Shown one piece after another: positions 49,095 to 60,984 of a stretch of 64,000 bases of DNA (position 1 is the first letter of the stretch; every line of letters begins with the position of its first letter). Both the position numbers and the translations under genes were made by a program. The notes under the pieces are model-generated. The model made no database searches and was not told where the DNA came from. It was given only the letters and a program-made list of their open reading frames with translations. Source of the DNA: Prorocentrum cordatum (lineage: Eukaryota; Sar; Dinophyceae; Prorocentrales; Prorocentraceae); the NCBI GenBank assembly GCA_963575745.1, contig CAUYUJ010011248.1, forward strand, positions 344,290 through 408,289, in the 5' to 3' direction.

Positions 49095-51530
49095 CTACGA
49101 CGGCGAATAAGCCGAACTACCCTGCTATAGCCCTGTACTCGACTTGAACTAGGGCGGTCCATGCGCCGCACCGCCCTGGCATCCTCGCGAACTGCTCCTG
49201 AGCTAGCCTCACCAGCGCTGAACTAGAATGGCGAGAGGATGAAACACTCCGATGTATTACAGGTGTGTACTTGCTCTTAGATGGCCAATACGCTGAGCCA
49301 CCCTGGTGTAGTCTTGAGCTACCCATGAAGTAGACGTCGCCAGCGCTGAACTACGAGGGGAGGCAATCATAACCACCCTGATATAGTCCTGAACTAGGCT
49401 TGAACTAGGACGGTACAGGCGCTGAGCCACCCTGCTCTACTCCTGAACTACTCCTGAACGAGAGGCGCTAGCGCTGAACTACGAGGGGCGAAAGGCTTAA
49501 CCACCCTGATCTAGTCATGAACTAGACTTGCACTAGGAAGGTGCAGACGCTGCCCCACCATGGTCTACTCCTGAACTAATCCTGAACTAGACGTTGCCAG
49601 CGCTGAGCTACCAGGGGCGAAAGGCTGGACCACCCTGATATAGTCCTGAACGAGACTTGCACTGCGGAGGTCCAGACGCTGAGCCGCCCTGATATACTCC
49701 TGAACTAGACGTCGCCAGCGCTGAACTACCAGGGGCGAAAGGCTGAACCACCCTAATCTTGTCCTGAACCAGACTTGATCTAGGAAGGTGCAGACGCTGA
49801 ACCACCCTGATCTACGCCTGAACTACTCCTGAACTGGACGTCGCCAGCGCTGAACTACCAGGGGCGAACAGCTGAACCACCCTGGTCTAGTCCTGAACTA
49901 TACTTGAGCTAGGAAGGTGCAGACGCTGAACCACCCTGAGCCAATCCTGAACTACTCCTGCACTACACGTTGCCAACGCTGAACTACGAGGGGCGAAAGG
50001 TTGAAACACCCTGATCTAGTCCTGAACTAGACTTGAACTAGGAAGGTGCAGGCGCTGACCCACCGTGATCTACTCCTGAACTACTCCTGAACTAGACGTC
50101 GCCAGCGCTGAAGTACGAGTGGCGAAGGGCTGAACCACCATGACCTAGTCCTGAACTAGACTTGAACTAGGAAGGTGCAGACGCCGAACCACCCTGATCT
50201 ACTCCTGAACTGCCCCTGAACTAGACGTCGCCAGCGCTGAACTACCAGGGGCGAAAGGCTGAACCGCCCTGATCTTGTCCTGAACTAGACTTGAACTTGG
50301 AAGGTGCAGACGCTGAACCACCCTGAACTACTCCTGAACTGCTCCTGAACTAGACGTCGCCAGCGCTGAACTACCAGGGGCGAAAGGCTGAACCACCCTG
50401 AACTAGTCATGAACTAGACTTGAACTAGGAAGGTGCAGACGCTGAGCCACCCTGACCTACTCCTGAACTACTCCTGAACTAGACGTCGCCAGCGCTGAAC
50501 TACCAAGGGGGGGCGAAAGGCTGAACCACCCTGATCTTGTCCTGAACTAGACTTGAACTAGGAAGGTGCAGTCGCTGAACCACCCTGATCTACTACTGAA
50601 CTACTCCTGAACTAGACGTCGCCAGCGCTGAACTACGAGGGGCGAAAGGCTGAACCACCCTGATCTAGTCCTGAACTAGACCTGAACTAGAAATGTGCAG
50701 ACGTTGAACCACCCTGATCTAGTCCTGAATTACTCCTGAACTAGGCGTCGCCAGCGCTGAACTACGAGGGGGTGAGCAGATGAACCACCCTGATCTTGTC
50801 CTGAACTAGACTTGAACTAATAATGTGCATACGCTGAACCACTCTGAACTACTCCTGGACTTCTCTTGAACTAGACGTCGCCAGCGCTGCACTACGAGTC
50901 GCAAAAGGCTGAACCACCCTGATCTAGTCCTGAACTAGACTTGACCTAGGAAGGTGCAGACGCTGGACGACCCTGATCTGCTCCTGAACTGCTCCTGAAC
51001 TAGCCGTCGCCAGCGCTGAACTACCAGGGGCGAACGGCTGAACCACCCTGATCTAGTCCTGAACTAGACTTGAACTAGGAAGGTGCAAAACACCGAACCA
51101 CCCGGATCTACTCCTGAACTGCTCCTGAACTAGACGTCGCCAGCGCTGAACTACGAGGGGCGAAAGGCTGAACCACCCTGATCTAGTCCTGAACTAGACT
51201 TGAACTAGGAAGGTGCAGACGCTGAACAACCCTGATATACTCCTGAACTGCTCCTGAACTAGACGTCGCCAGCGCTGAACTACGGGGGGGGGGGGGGCAG
51301 GCTGAACCACCCTGGTATAGTCCTGAACTAGACTTGAACTAGGGCGGTGCAGGCGCTGAACCACCCTGATATGCTCCTGAACTGCTCCCGAACTAGACGT
51401 CGCCAGCGCTGGAATACGATGGGCGACAGGCTGAACCACCCTGACCCAGTCCTGAGCTAGACTTCGACTAGGGCGGTACAGGCGCCGAGCCACCCTGGCA
51501 TACTCCTGGACCACCCCAGAATTAGGGCGC
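49095..51530. repeat. Satellite array, block 1 (~129-bp monomer)
   Basis: About 19 monomers. Consensus parts: CGCCAGCGCTGAACTACCAG, GGGCGAAAGGCTGAACCACC, CTGATCTAGTCCTGAACTAG, ACTTGAACTAGGAAGGTGCA, GACGCTGAACCACCCTGATC and TACTCCTGAACTACTCCTGA. Repeat-to-repeat spacing measured three times near 50.2-50.6 kb is 129, 129 and 133 (the last with a G-run). CTGAACTA recurs inside each monomer, so the unit grew from a smaller word. The outer monomers (49095-49350) are the most diverged. Confidence 0.97.
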
Positions 51531-52563
51531 TGTCAGCCGAGGGCATCTCTCGATCGCGCGGAGCGGCACGGTAGATGCGACATCGGGTGTCGATCAAGAT
51601 GGGTACATATTGGACCATGGTGGGCGCGTGCCAGTAGCAGCATCGCGGGGCTGCGCGGGCGCTGGCGCCGCGGCCAACTCACGCGGCGCCTGCTTTTCTA
51701 CGCCCACGATGGTTGTGTGGGCGACTCTGTGCCGCCCCCTCTAGGGTGTGTGCGCGAGGCCGAACCGCGCGTCGTTGTGTTTGGGGGCTTTGCACATGCT
51801 GCCTGGTGGGTTACCGCGTGTGCTATGCGGGGTGGGGCTTGGGGCGGCGCGCGTGCATCGCGGCACATGTTTGTGCTATCGTTGCGCACGCGGGCGATGC
51901 GTCGGAGTCGTCGTCTCTAGGCAGGGCGCGTGTGGGCCCTTCGTTTTTTTATATGCGACAGGCGAGTGGGGGGCGCGAATTTGTACAATCCATTGTGGTG
52001 TCATAGAGTTCGTGCGCGAGGCGGCTTGTACGCGACAGCCGAGTTGGTGACATGAACTTGTATGCCGCCCACGCCTTCGCCCCCCGAGCGCGGAGTTGGG
52101 TCGTTCGCGCGCACGGGCCCCGCATGCGCGCGTACCACTGCGTTGTCTTGGCGACTAGGACAATCCGGCTGTGTTGAGGCGCGGCGGTCGGGGCGGTAGA
52201 TGTGCGGGCCGCTCCTATCGCGGACGATTGACGGGGGGCGACCTCGGCAAGGTGGAATCAGTTTGTGAGCAAGTGGGCTATGCGGCGTCGGAGGCGCGTG
52301 CGTCACGTTGCACGCCCGCGGCGCAATCGTTCGCGGCGGGTGCAGTGATGCGCGCATGCCAGCGAGCGACGTTGTACACGGTCGGCATGTTTGTGGCGCG
52401 GTTGCCAATGCACGCGCATTGACGTATGAATCGTTGACCTCTGTCGACGCGCGAAGTTAGCCGCGGTGCGCGGGGGGGGGGGTCGGTGCGCTGAGCGATG
52501 ATGGGCCAGCAGGGCGTGTCCCACAAGGGTATGACCAAGTGCAGCCTTGGTGCGCAACTGCAT
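51531..52563. other. Non-satellite block inside the array
   Basis: About 1 kb of GC-rich sequence unrelated to the monomer, containing internal resemblances (TATGCGACAGGCGAGT and TACGCGACAGCCGAGT, both followed by a short TTGTAC/TTGTAT word). The left edge loses the repeat at GGGCGCTG and the right edge resumes at GACGCTGAAGCACC. No domain is recognisable in its ORFs. It could be an insertion or ancient flanking DNA trapped by array growth. Confidence 0.55.
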
Positions 52564-55303
52564 GACGCTGAAGCACCCTGATCTACTCCTGAACTACCCC
52601 TGAACTAGACGTCGCCAGCGCTGAACTACGAGGGGTGAACGGCTGAAGCGCCCTGATCTAGTCCTGAACGAGACTTGAACTAGGGCGGTGCAGACGCTGA
52701 ACCGCCCTGATCTATTCCTGAACTACTCCTGAACTAGGCGTCGCCAGCGCTGCACTACGAGGGGCGACGGGCTGAACCACCCTGATCTAGTCCTGAACTA
52801 GACTTGAACTAGAACGGTGCAAACGCTGAACCACCCAGATCTACTCCTGAACTACTCCTGAACGGGACGTCGCCAGCGCAGAACTACAAAGGGCGACGGG
52901 CTGAACCGCCCTGATCTAGTCCTGAACTAGACTTGAACTAGGAAAGCGCAGGCGCTGAACCACCCTGATCTACTCCTGAACTACTCCTGAACTAGACTTC
53001 GCCAGCACAGAACTTCGAGGGGCGAAAGGCTGGACCACCCTGATCTAGTCCTGAACTAGACTTGAACTAGGAAGGTGCAGACGCGGAACCACCCTGATAC
53101 ACTCCTGAACTACTCCTGGACTAGACGTCGCCAGCGCTGAACTACCCAGGGGCGAAAGGCCGAACCACCCTGATCTAGTCCTGAACTAGACTTGAACTAT
53201 GGAGGTGCAGGCGCCGAGCCACCCTGAACTACTCCTGAACTACTCCTGAACTAGACGCCGTCAGCGTTGAACTTCGAGGACCGAAAGGCTGAACCACCCT
53301 GATCTAGTCCTGAACTAGACTTGAACTAGGACGGTGCAAAACACGGAACCACCCTGACCTACTCCTGAACTACTCCTGAACTTGACGTCGCCAGCGCTGA
53401 AATTCGAGGGGCGAAAGGCTGAACCACCCTGATCTAGTCCTGAACTAGACTTGAACTAGGAAAGCGCAGGCGCTGAACCACCCTGATCTACTCCTGAACC
53501 ACTCCTGAACTAGACGTCGACAGCGCTGAACTACCCAGGGGCGAAAGACTGAACCACCCTGATCTAGTCCTGAACTAGACTTGAACTAGGAAGGCGCAGA
53601 CGCTGAACCACCATGATCTACTCCTGAACTACTCCTGAACTATGCGTCGCCAGCGCTGAACTACCAGGGGCGAAAGGCCGAACCACCCTGATCTAGTCCT
53701 GAACTAGACTTGAACTAGGAAGGCGCAGACGCTGAACCACCCTGAACTATTCCTGAACTACTCCTGAACTAAGGGTCAACAGCGCTGAACTACCAGGGGC
53801 GAGAGGCTGAACCACCCTGATGTAGTCCTGAACTACACTTGAACTCGGAAGGTACGAACGCTGAACCACTCTGATCTACTCCTGAACTACTCCTGAACTA
53901 GACGTCACCAGCGCTGCACTACGAGGGGCGAAAGGCTGAACCACACTGATCTAGTCCTGAACTAGACTTGAACTAGGAAGGTGCAGACGCTGCACCACCC
54001 TGATCTACTCCTGAACTACTCCTGAACTAGACGTCGCCAGCGCTGAACTACCCAGGGGCGAAAGACTGAACCACCCTGATCTAGTCCTGAACTAGACTTG
54101 AACTGGTGCAGACGCTGAGCCACCCTGATCTACTCTTGAACTACTCCTGAACTAGACGTCGCCAGCGCTGAACTACCAGGGGCGAGAGGCTGAACCACCG
54201 TGATATAGTCCTGAACTAGACTTGAACTAGGAAGGCGCAAGCGCTGAGCCGTCCTGATATACTCCTGAACTACTCCTGAACAAGACGTCGCCAGCGCTGA
54301 ACTACGAGGGCGAGAGGCTGAACCACCCTGGTCTAGTCCTGAACTAGACTTGAACTAGGGCGATACAGGCGCTGAACCACCCTGAACTACTCCTGAACTA
54401 CTCCTGAACTAGACGCCGCCAGCGCTGCACTACCAGGGGCAAACGGCTGAACCACCCTGATCTAGTCCTGAATTAGACTTGGACTAGGAAGGTGCAGGCA
54501 CCGAACCGCCCTGATCTACTCCTGAACTACCCTTGAACTAGGCGAAGCCAGCGATGAACTACGAGGGGCGAAAGGCTGAACCACCTTGATCTAGTCCTGA
54601 ACTAGACTTGAACTATGGCGGTACAGACGCTGAACCACCCTGACCTACTCCTGAACTACTCCTGAACTAGATTGCGCCAGCGCTGCACTACGAGGGGCGA
54701 GAGGCTGAACAACCCTGCTCTAGTCCTGAACTAGACTCGAACTAGGAAGGTGCAGACGCTGAGCCGCCCTGATCTATTCCTGAACTACTCCTGAACTACT
54801 CCTGCACTAGACGTCGCCAGCGCTGAACTACGAGGGGCGAAAGGCTGAACCACCCTGATCTAGTCCTGATCTAGACTTGAACTAGGAAGGTACATAAGCT
54901 GAACCACCCTGATATACTCCTGAACTACTCCTGAACTAGATCGCCAGCGCTGAACTACTAGGTGCGAAAGGCTGAACCACCCCGATCTAGTCCTGAACTA
55001 CACATGAACTAGGAAAGTGCAGACGCTGAACCACCCTGATCTACCCCTGAACTACTCCTGAACTAGACGTCGCCACCGCTGAACTACCCAGGGGCGAAAG
55101 GCTGAACCACCCTGATCTAGTCCTGAACTAGACTTGAACTAGGAAGGTGCAGACGCTGAACCGCCCTGATCTACTCCTGAACTACTCCTGAACTAGACGT
55201 CGCCAGCGCTGAACTACCAGGGGCGAAAGGCTGAACCACCCTGATATAGTCCTGAACTAGACGTGGACTAGGAAAGTGCAGACGCTGAACCACCCTGATC
55301 TAC
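52564..55303. repeat. Satellite array, block 2
   Basis: About 21 monomers of the same ~129-bp unit, more homogeneous than block 1, in the same orientation. Confidence 0.97.
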
Positions 55304-55529
55304 CCAGCTGCCTTCGGCAAGTCCCGCCACCGTGCCAGCCCAACGCATTGGTTTTGGCCGCCCAGGGGCCCCCAAAACCAGGGCCGATTCATGCGACGAG
55401 ATGCGACCCGGAGGGGGGGAGGGGTGGGGGGTCCCTTAAAACATTGGAAAAAAACAACAAAAAAAACAACCAAACAGGACAGGATTTGGCATTCTTCCAC
55501 GCCCCAACGTGCGAAGGCACGGTGGCGGA
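55304..55529 (+). mobile_element. TIR-bearing short repeat, copy 2
   Basis: Shares the leader CCAGCTGCCTTCGGCAAG, the TIRs (55322-55336 and 55516-55529), TTGGTTTTGGCCGCCCAGG and the ACAGGACAGGA...CATTCTTCCACGCC block with the copy at 22319. Its A-rich centre is longer (AAAAAACAACAAAAAAAAC). It interrupts a satellite monomer between GATCTAC and TCCTGAAC. Confidence 0.85.
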
Positions 55530-55651
55530 TGCGTCGTTTATTGCACAGACCATGTCCTGTCCGACACTGGCAGGTCATGCCAGAGATGCTCTGGGTCGGC
55601 CAGCCAGGCCGAAACATTGATCTGGCGACAAAGCCCGTGTTTTTTATTTAT
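55530..55651. other. Spacer between copies 2 and 3
   Basis: Non-satellite sequence (TGCGTCGTTTATTGCACAGA and onwards). Possibly part of a longer composite element. Confidence 0.5.
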
Positions 55652-55883
55652 CCAGCTGCCTTCGGGAAGTCCCGCCACCGCGCCAGCCCAACACAGGGCT
55701 GGAGGAGGAGGAGGAGGAGGAGGAGGGTTTTGGCCGCCCAGGACCCCCCCCAAAGTAGGGCCGGTTCAGTCGGCGAGACGCGGCCCGGAGAGGGGTGGGC
55801 CCCTTTAAAACATTACAATAAACCCTAACAGGACAGGACTTGGCATTCTTCCACGCCCCAACGTGCGAAGGCACGGTGGCGGA
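55652..55883 (+). mobile_element. TIR-bearing short repeat, copy 3
   Basis: Leader CCAGCTGCCTTCGGGAAG, left TIR with one change (55670-55684), right TIR 55870-55883, plus an inserted (GGA)n run at about 55701-55725. The satellite resumes immediately afterwards with CTCCTGAACTACTCC. Confidence 0.85.
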
Positions 55884-57300
55884 CTCCTGAACTACTCCTG
55901 AACTAGACGTCGCCAGCGCTGAACTACGAGGGGTGAAAAGCTGAACCGCCCTGATCTAGTCCTGAACTAGACTTGAACTTGGAATGTACAGAAGCTGAAC
56001 CACCCTGATCTACTCCTGAACTACTCCTGAACTTGACGTCGCCAGCGCTGAACTACGAGGGGGAAAAGGCTGAATCATCCTGATCTAGTCCTGAACTAGA
56101 CTTGAACTAGGAATGCTCAGACGCTGATCCACCCTGAACTACTTCTGAACTACTCCTGAACTCGTCGTTGCCAGCGCTGAACTACCAGGGGCGAAAGAAT
56201 GAACCACCCTGGTTTAGTCCTGAACTAGACTTGAATTAGGGTGGTGCATACGCTGAACCACCCAGATCTATTCCTGAACTACTCCTGAACTAGACGTCGC
56301 CAGCGCTGAACTACCCAGGGGCGAGATGCTGAAGCACCCTGATCTAGTCCTGAACTAGACTTGAACTGGGAAGGTGCAGACGCTGAACCATTCTGAACTA
56401 CTCCTGAACTAGACGTCGCCAGCGCTGAACTACGAGGGGCGAAAGGCTGAACCACCCTGATCTAGTCCTGAACTAGAGTTGAACTAGGAAGGTGCAGACG
56501 CTGAACCACCCTGGCCTACTCTTGAACTACTCCTGAGCTAGACGTCACCAGCGCTGAACTACGAGGGGCGAAAGGTTGAGCCACCCTGATCTAGTCCTGA
56601 ACTAGACTCGAACTAGGAAGGTACAGACGCTGAACGACCATGATCTACTCCTGAACTACTCCTGAACTAGACGTCGCCAGCGCTGAACTACGTGGGGCGA
56701 AAGGCTGAGCCACCCTGATCTAGTCCTGCACCAGACTTGAACTAGGAAGGTGCAGGCGCTGCGCCACCCTGATCTACTCCTGAACTATCCTTGAACTAGG
56801 CGAAGCCAGCGCTGAACTACCCAGGGGCGAGGGGCTGAACCATCTTGATATAGTCCTGAACTAGACTTGAATTAGGGCGGTACATGCGCTGAACCACCTT
56901 GATATACACCTGAACTACTCCTGGACTAGAGGTTGCCAGCGCGGGACTATAAGGGGCGAAAGGCTTGGCCACCCTGATAGATTCCTGAACTACGCTTGAA
57001 CCACGTCGGTACGGGCGCTGAACCACCCTGATCAACCCCTGAACTACCTGTGGACCAGACGGTGCCAGCGCTGAACTACGAGGGGCGAAAGACTGAGTCA
57101 ACCTGATATGATCCTGAACTGGACTTGAGTTAGGACGGTACATACGCTGATATATCCGGATATACGGCTGAACTACTCCAGAACTAGACGTCGCCAGCGC
57201 TGAACTATGAGGGGGGGGGGGGGGGGGCAGGCTGGCCCACCCTGCTATTCTCCTGAACTAGACTTGACCTAGGACGGTACAGACGCTGAACCACCCTGAT
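55884..57300. repeat. Satellite array, block 3
   Basis: About 11 monomers, increasingly diverged after 56870. A 16-nt G-run lies at about 57211-57226. The last recognisable unit ends near ACCACCCTGATATGG at 57300. Confidence 0.95.
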
Positions 57301-58262
57301 ATGGTGATACCTACAAGCGAATACGCCAGTCGACCAACATATGTGCGCCAGGCCCACGCGCGCGTGCTCGACCACTGGTTCGCTGCGAGGGTTACTTTAG
57401 CAGTCCGCATGCACACCATAGCGATACAGTAGACCATGTTACACAATGCTGGCGCGCGGCGTCCAGGCGTTCGAAGACATACCACGTGTAAGTCGAAACG
57501 ACGTAATCAAACGGAGAAGTGGTCAATACAATGGTTCCAGCATGAGCGCGCCTCTTTCGCACGTCGGCAAAATAACATTAGTGCTTGGGGTATCCTGGCG
57601 AGGTCTTCGCGGGGCTCTCGGGGTTTGGCGGGGCCGCTTCTCAGCAGCTGTTCGACGGGAGCTCCCGTTTGTCTCGCACGCCGCTTCGGAAAGCGTTTTG
57701 TCTCACACGCCGCCCCGGAAAGTCGAGCTTGGGGTCCAGCGCGTTTTGTCTCACACGCCGCTGCGGAAAGCGTTTGTTTTTCTTTCTATATATATATATA
57801 TATAATATATATAAAACACACACACACGCCGCTAAATGCACGTCCTCACGCTGTGCTCTAGTGTTGTAGACTCGCTGTCAGGGTTTGTGCACACGAGGAA
57901 AGACATCACACAGGTCATGTGGATATGTGTGTTTCCACCGGCTGTGATCATCCTCCGGCCAGCCGGACACCTGGGCGCACGTGTTCTCTGCTCAAAGAAG
58001 AGACGGCAGCGGCGGCTCGCCCGTGGAGTCACGCGGACACGTCCGCCAGCGATTGTTTCTTTCGTCGGGCCCGTGGGGGCCATGCGGGGCCTGTCTCGGC
58101 AGCTGTTCGATGAGCTTCACTCGGGCTTCCGCCCCTGGGCCCGCGGGCCGATCCTGCGTTGAAAAGGTTTGAGGGCGAGCCAAACGAGATATGTCAGTGT
58201 AAGTATTCCCTCGTCGTTCACAGCACTACTGGACCTCCCCTCCTCCGCCTGCCCCCCGTCCT
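57301..58262. other. No supported gene; short tandem repeats
   Basis: Holds three repeats of CACGCCGC...CGGAAAG with TTTTGTCTCACACGCCGC (about 57662-57775) and a (TA)n run at 57787-57811. ORFs are short and lack sense. Confidence 0.5.
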
Positions 58263-58284
58263 GTCGTAGCCGTTGTGGCTCGGA
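58263..58284 (+). other. Decayed DinoSL-like tract upstream of the zinc-site gene
   Basis: CGTAGCCGTTGTGGCTC matches the core of the dinoflagellate spliced leader at 15 of 17 positions, 85 nt upstream of ATG 58370. The outer bases have changed. It is interpreted as an aged SL relic. Confidence 0.6.
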
Positions 58285-58369
58285 TTATATTTCTCTTCCT
58301 GCGCCTTGCGCTGCAAGGCAGGGTGCGCTTGTTAACTTTTTTGCTGGCGCGTGGCACACTTCGGCGGCC

Positions 58370-60637
58370 ATGTCGATGAGCGGAGGCTCGGACGTTGACG
58401 GAGACGGCTCACGCCCGCCTATGGGGCGAGCGGCCGCTCGCAGGAGGTGTGCCTCCGCCGCGGCTTCGGTTCGTTCGCTTCGTGTCGAGCCCACCAAGTG
58501 CTTCTACTGCTGCACACCTTTGAGCGACGGTGACAGCTTCAAGAAATGGCACGGCTACACGTTCCACGCTTCGCCGTGCTGGAATCCTGTTTGAGCTCAC
58601 GCGCGCATCTGCTTGGACATGCCGAACGGCCTCAGGCGCGAGCTCGAGCTGATGGCCCAGAACCCCGACCAGTGGCGCAGGGAGGCACAGAGCTTCGACA
58701 ATATGCATCTAGGTACCGACCACGGCCTCGCGAGGTCGAAGCTGGCGGCTGATATCCACTCGTTCTCCGATCGGCTGGAGCGCGAGGCCGAGCTCGTGAT
58801 CAACGACACCACGAAGTACACCAAGCAGCAGTACAAGGACGCGAACATCAAGGGCATGGACGACGATGAGGCGAGCGCCGATTGGGACACCAAGTACGAG
58901 GATAACCCTTCTACGAACGCGAATGGCGACCCATGCATCTGCATCCCGCAGCCTGAGGTCTCCCGGGCTTTGGTGGGGACGGAGCGCCACGCCGTGAAGC
59001 GCACGCCGAGCGGCTCCGAGATCAACCGCGGCCATGCGGGCTCAAGAGTTGCGAGCCCTGGTGAGTGTTCGGACCGCTCAAGGGCGATGGCAAACGTCTT
59101 GCACAGGAGGCCTTCGCTCGCGGAGAGCAACGTCCGACGGCTCCAAGCCAACTTGGAGGAGTCGCCCTCTGGGTCTCCTGGGTGCGGGTCCGCGGTGGCG
59201 TCGAGCGTGAAAGGCATCGCGCGCGCATCCCGCAGAGCAGTCTTTCTTGCAGGAGAAGGATGATATCGACGCTGCGATCCAAGCTGTCATCGATGAGCTC
59301 CTTGGCTCGCGGAAGGGGGGGGGGGGGTCGGCGTGATCAAGCACCTGGAGAACGCTCATAGCAAGGCAATGGAGAAACATCTGAATTTGTCGGACCTGCC
59401 CAGCGACATCACATCGGTGACGGCCGACATCCAGCGCTTGGTTGCCACGTGCAGGGCTGAGAAGGCCAAGATCCCCGATGCCAAGAAGGAAGTGGTGCCA
59501 GCGCTGCGCGAGGCATTGAACCACACCGAGAAGCAGAAGGTCGAGATGGTAACCTTGGCCACCAACCGCCAAACGCATCTGCTGCACAAGTACAAGAAGG
59601 CGACGGCAAGTGACAGAGCCGCTTACCAGGTGAAGAGGTGGAAGAAGGAGAAGATGGCCCAGTCCCTGGTCAAGGGTGGCTCCACGCCCGCCTTTAGCAA
59701 ATGGCTGGCGGAGTTGATCGTTTCCCGCAGCTCTGGTGGGGACGATGCGGCTGCAACCGTTTTCCTGCGCGAGCGGATCCAGGAGAACCTTGCCGAGGTG
59801 GAATTCGACACCCAGTCGATGGCCATCTTCACGAGAGAGAACCCAGCCGCGGACAGCCAGGAGTCGAACCTGTGACAGAACGTCCAACACATCTTCGACA
59901 GTGCCTTCCAGACTTTCGCGGACAGCAAGATGGAGAGTGTGACGGCGGAGCTTCGTAGCCACGTGCAGTGGCCAGGTGCAATGGGGAGGATGACTGAGTG
60001 CTGGGCTGCAAGCATGGAGTACATCGAGGCGTTCGCCGCGAAGGATATGCAGACGAAAGGCGCAGAGATGTGGATCGTCGGCTCGGGGATGGACGCCTCG
60101 AGGATCCACCCGTCGTCTGTGCCAGTGCCTGGCGCTCCGTGCATCGTCCGCTGTGTGTCGGGCCATTTGTTGATCCACGCCTCTGCCATGAAGACATTCC
60201 TCGACCTCGGCATCGCGGTGAACGACTACCAGCAGCACCTGGCAACGCCCTCAGGCAGCGAGACCCTCAAGAAGTCGACTGTCGCGATCTTGATGAACGG
60301 CGACTGCGTGTACGTGCCTGCGGGTTGGTACTGGTCCATCGCCGCGGTGGCCTCGCTGATGAAGGACCTGTACAGCACAGACGGCGAGGACTGCAAGCCG
60401 AGAGGGAGGCCGACGGCGAAGGCGAGGCTGGCGCCGTCGGCGGCGTCAGCGACCACGGAGGTGTTCGGCTTCGCAGCGGTGGCCACCATCTGGTCCGAGA
60501 AGCTGCTCGAGAACGTTCCTCAGAACGTGCGCGGGGCGGTGGTGGCTGCGAGCGCGGCCCACTTCGAGACGAAGCGGGGCAGGGCCATGTGGACGGAGAG
60601 GGAGGCCCTCTTCAACAAGTACTTCGTGCGTGGCTGA
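58370..60637 (+). pseudogene. Unknown protein with Cys/His zinc site, two in-frame TGA codons
   Basis: ATG 58370 opens MSMSGGSDVDGDGSRPP. A Cys/His motif follows (KCFYCCTPLSDGDSFKKW, then HGYTFHASPCWN), a C-x2-C...H...C arrangement. TGA at 58592-58594 falls at the end of this domain, and sense continues in frame (AHARICLDMPNGLRRELELM; LARSKLAADIHSFSDRLERE) to 59060. Sense then shifts frame (FLQEKDDIDAAIQAVIDELL, 59241-59300) and back again at a 13-nt G-run (about 59317-59329) to the frame of 59333-60637. That frame has another TGA at 59873-59875. The later part is helical (KSTVAILMNGDCVYVPAGWY). GTGAGT at 59061 and TTCTTGCAG at 59244-59252 could be intron ends, but the phase does not fit. No family was recognised. 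Confidence 0.65.
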
Positions 60638-60721
60638 GCCCTGCGCTCGGCCCGACGCCCAGCCCGACGCCCAGCCCCGACGCGTCGCACCCAAGGCTGA
60701 GAGAGAAACATGTGGGCCCAT

Positions 60722-60965
60722 ATCTGTGGAGCTTCGCTCTCAATGCATCCTGACACCGTGGACGTTCACACACACATATATCTATATATATATATATAGG
60801 TGGAGCTTCGCTCTCAGTGCACCTTGGACGTACTATGTATACATATAGGTATGGATATATCGTGTTCACCTCTTATGGCCCTGGATGTTTATATGTGTAG
60901 CGTCGCTATCGACAATACCCTCACACTTTGTATACATAGAGCTTCGCTCTGAGTACGCTTTCTGG
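60722..60965. repeat. GAGCTTCGCTCTCA repeats with TA microsatellites
   Basis: GTGGAGCTTCGCTCTCAATG at 60727, GTGGAGCTTCGCTCTCAGTG at 60799, a degenerate GTAGCGTCGCTATC at 60896 and AGAGCTTCGCTCTGAGT at 60938. GAGCTTCGCTC is nearly palindromic. (TA)n tracts lie between copies. Confidence 0.8.
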
Positions 60966-60984
60966 ACAAGGAGTCCGAGTTGCC

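Noticed and set aside
51194-51514. Minus-strand ORFs in the satellite
   Set aside because: Each is the satellite monomer read in a frame that happens to lack stops; repeated peptides such as VVQRLHRPSSSL are monomer translations.
49095-57300. CRISPR-like array
   Set aside because: Monomers are contiguous with no unique spacers, are ~129 bp long and have internal subrepeats, and the genome is eukaryotic.
59061-59252. Intron with GTGAGT donor and TTCTTGCAG acceptor
   Set aside because: The splice words are good, but joining gives a stop after three codons; the phase does not match the frame that has sense downstream.
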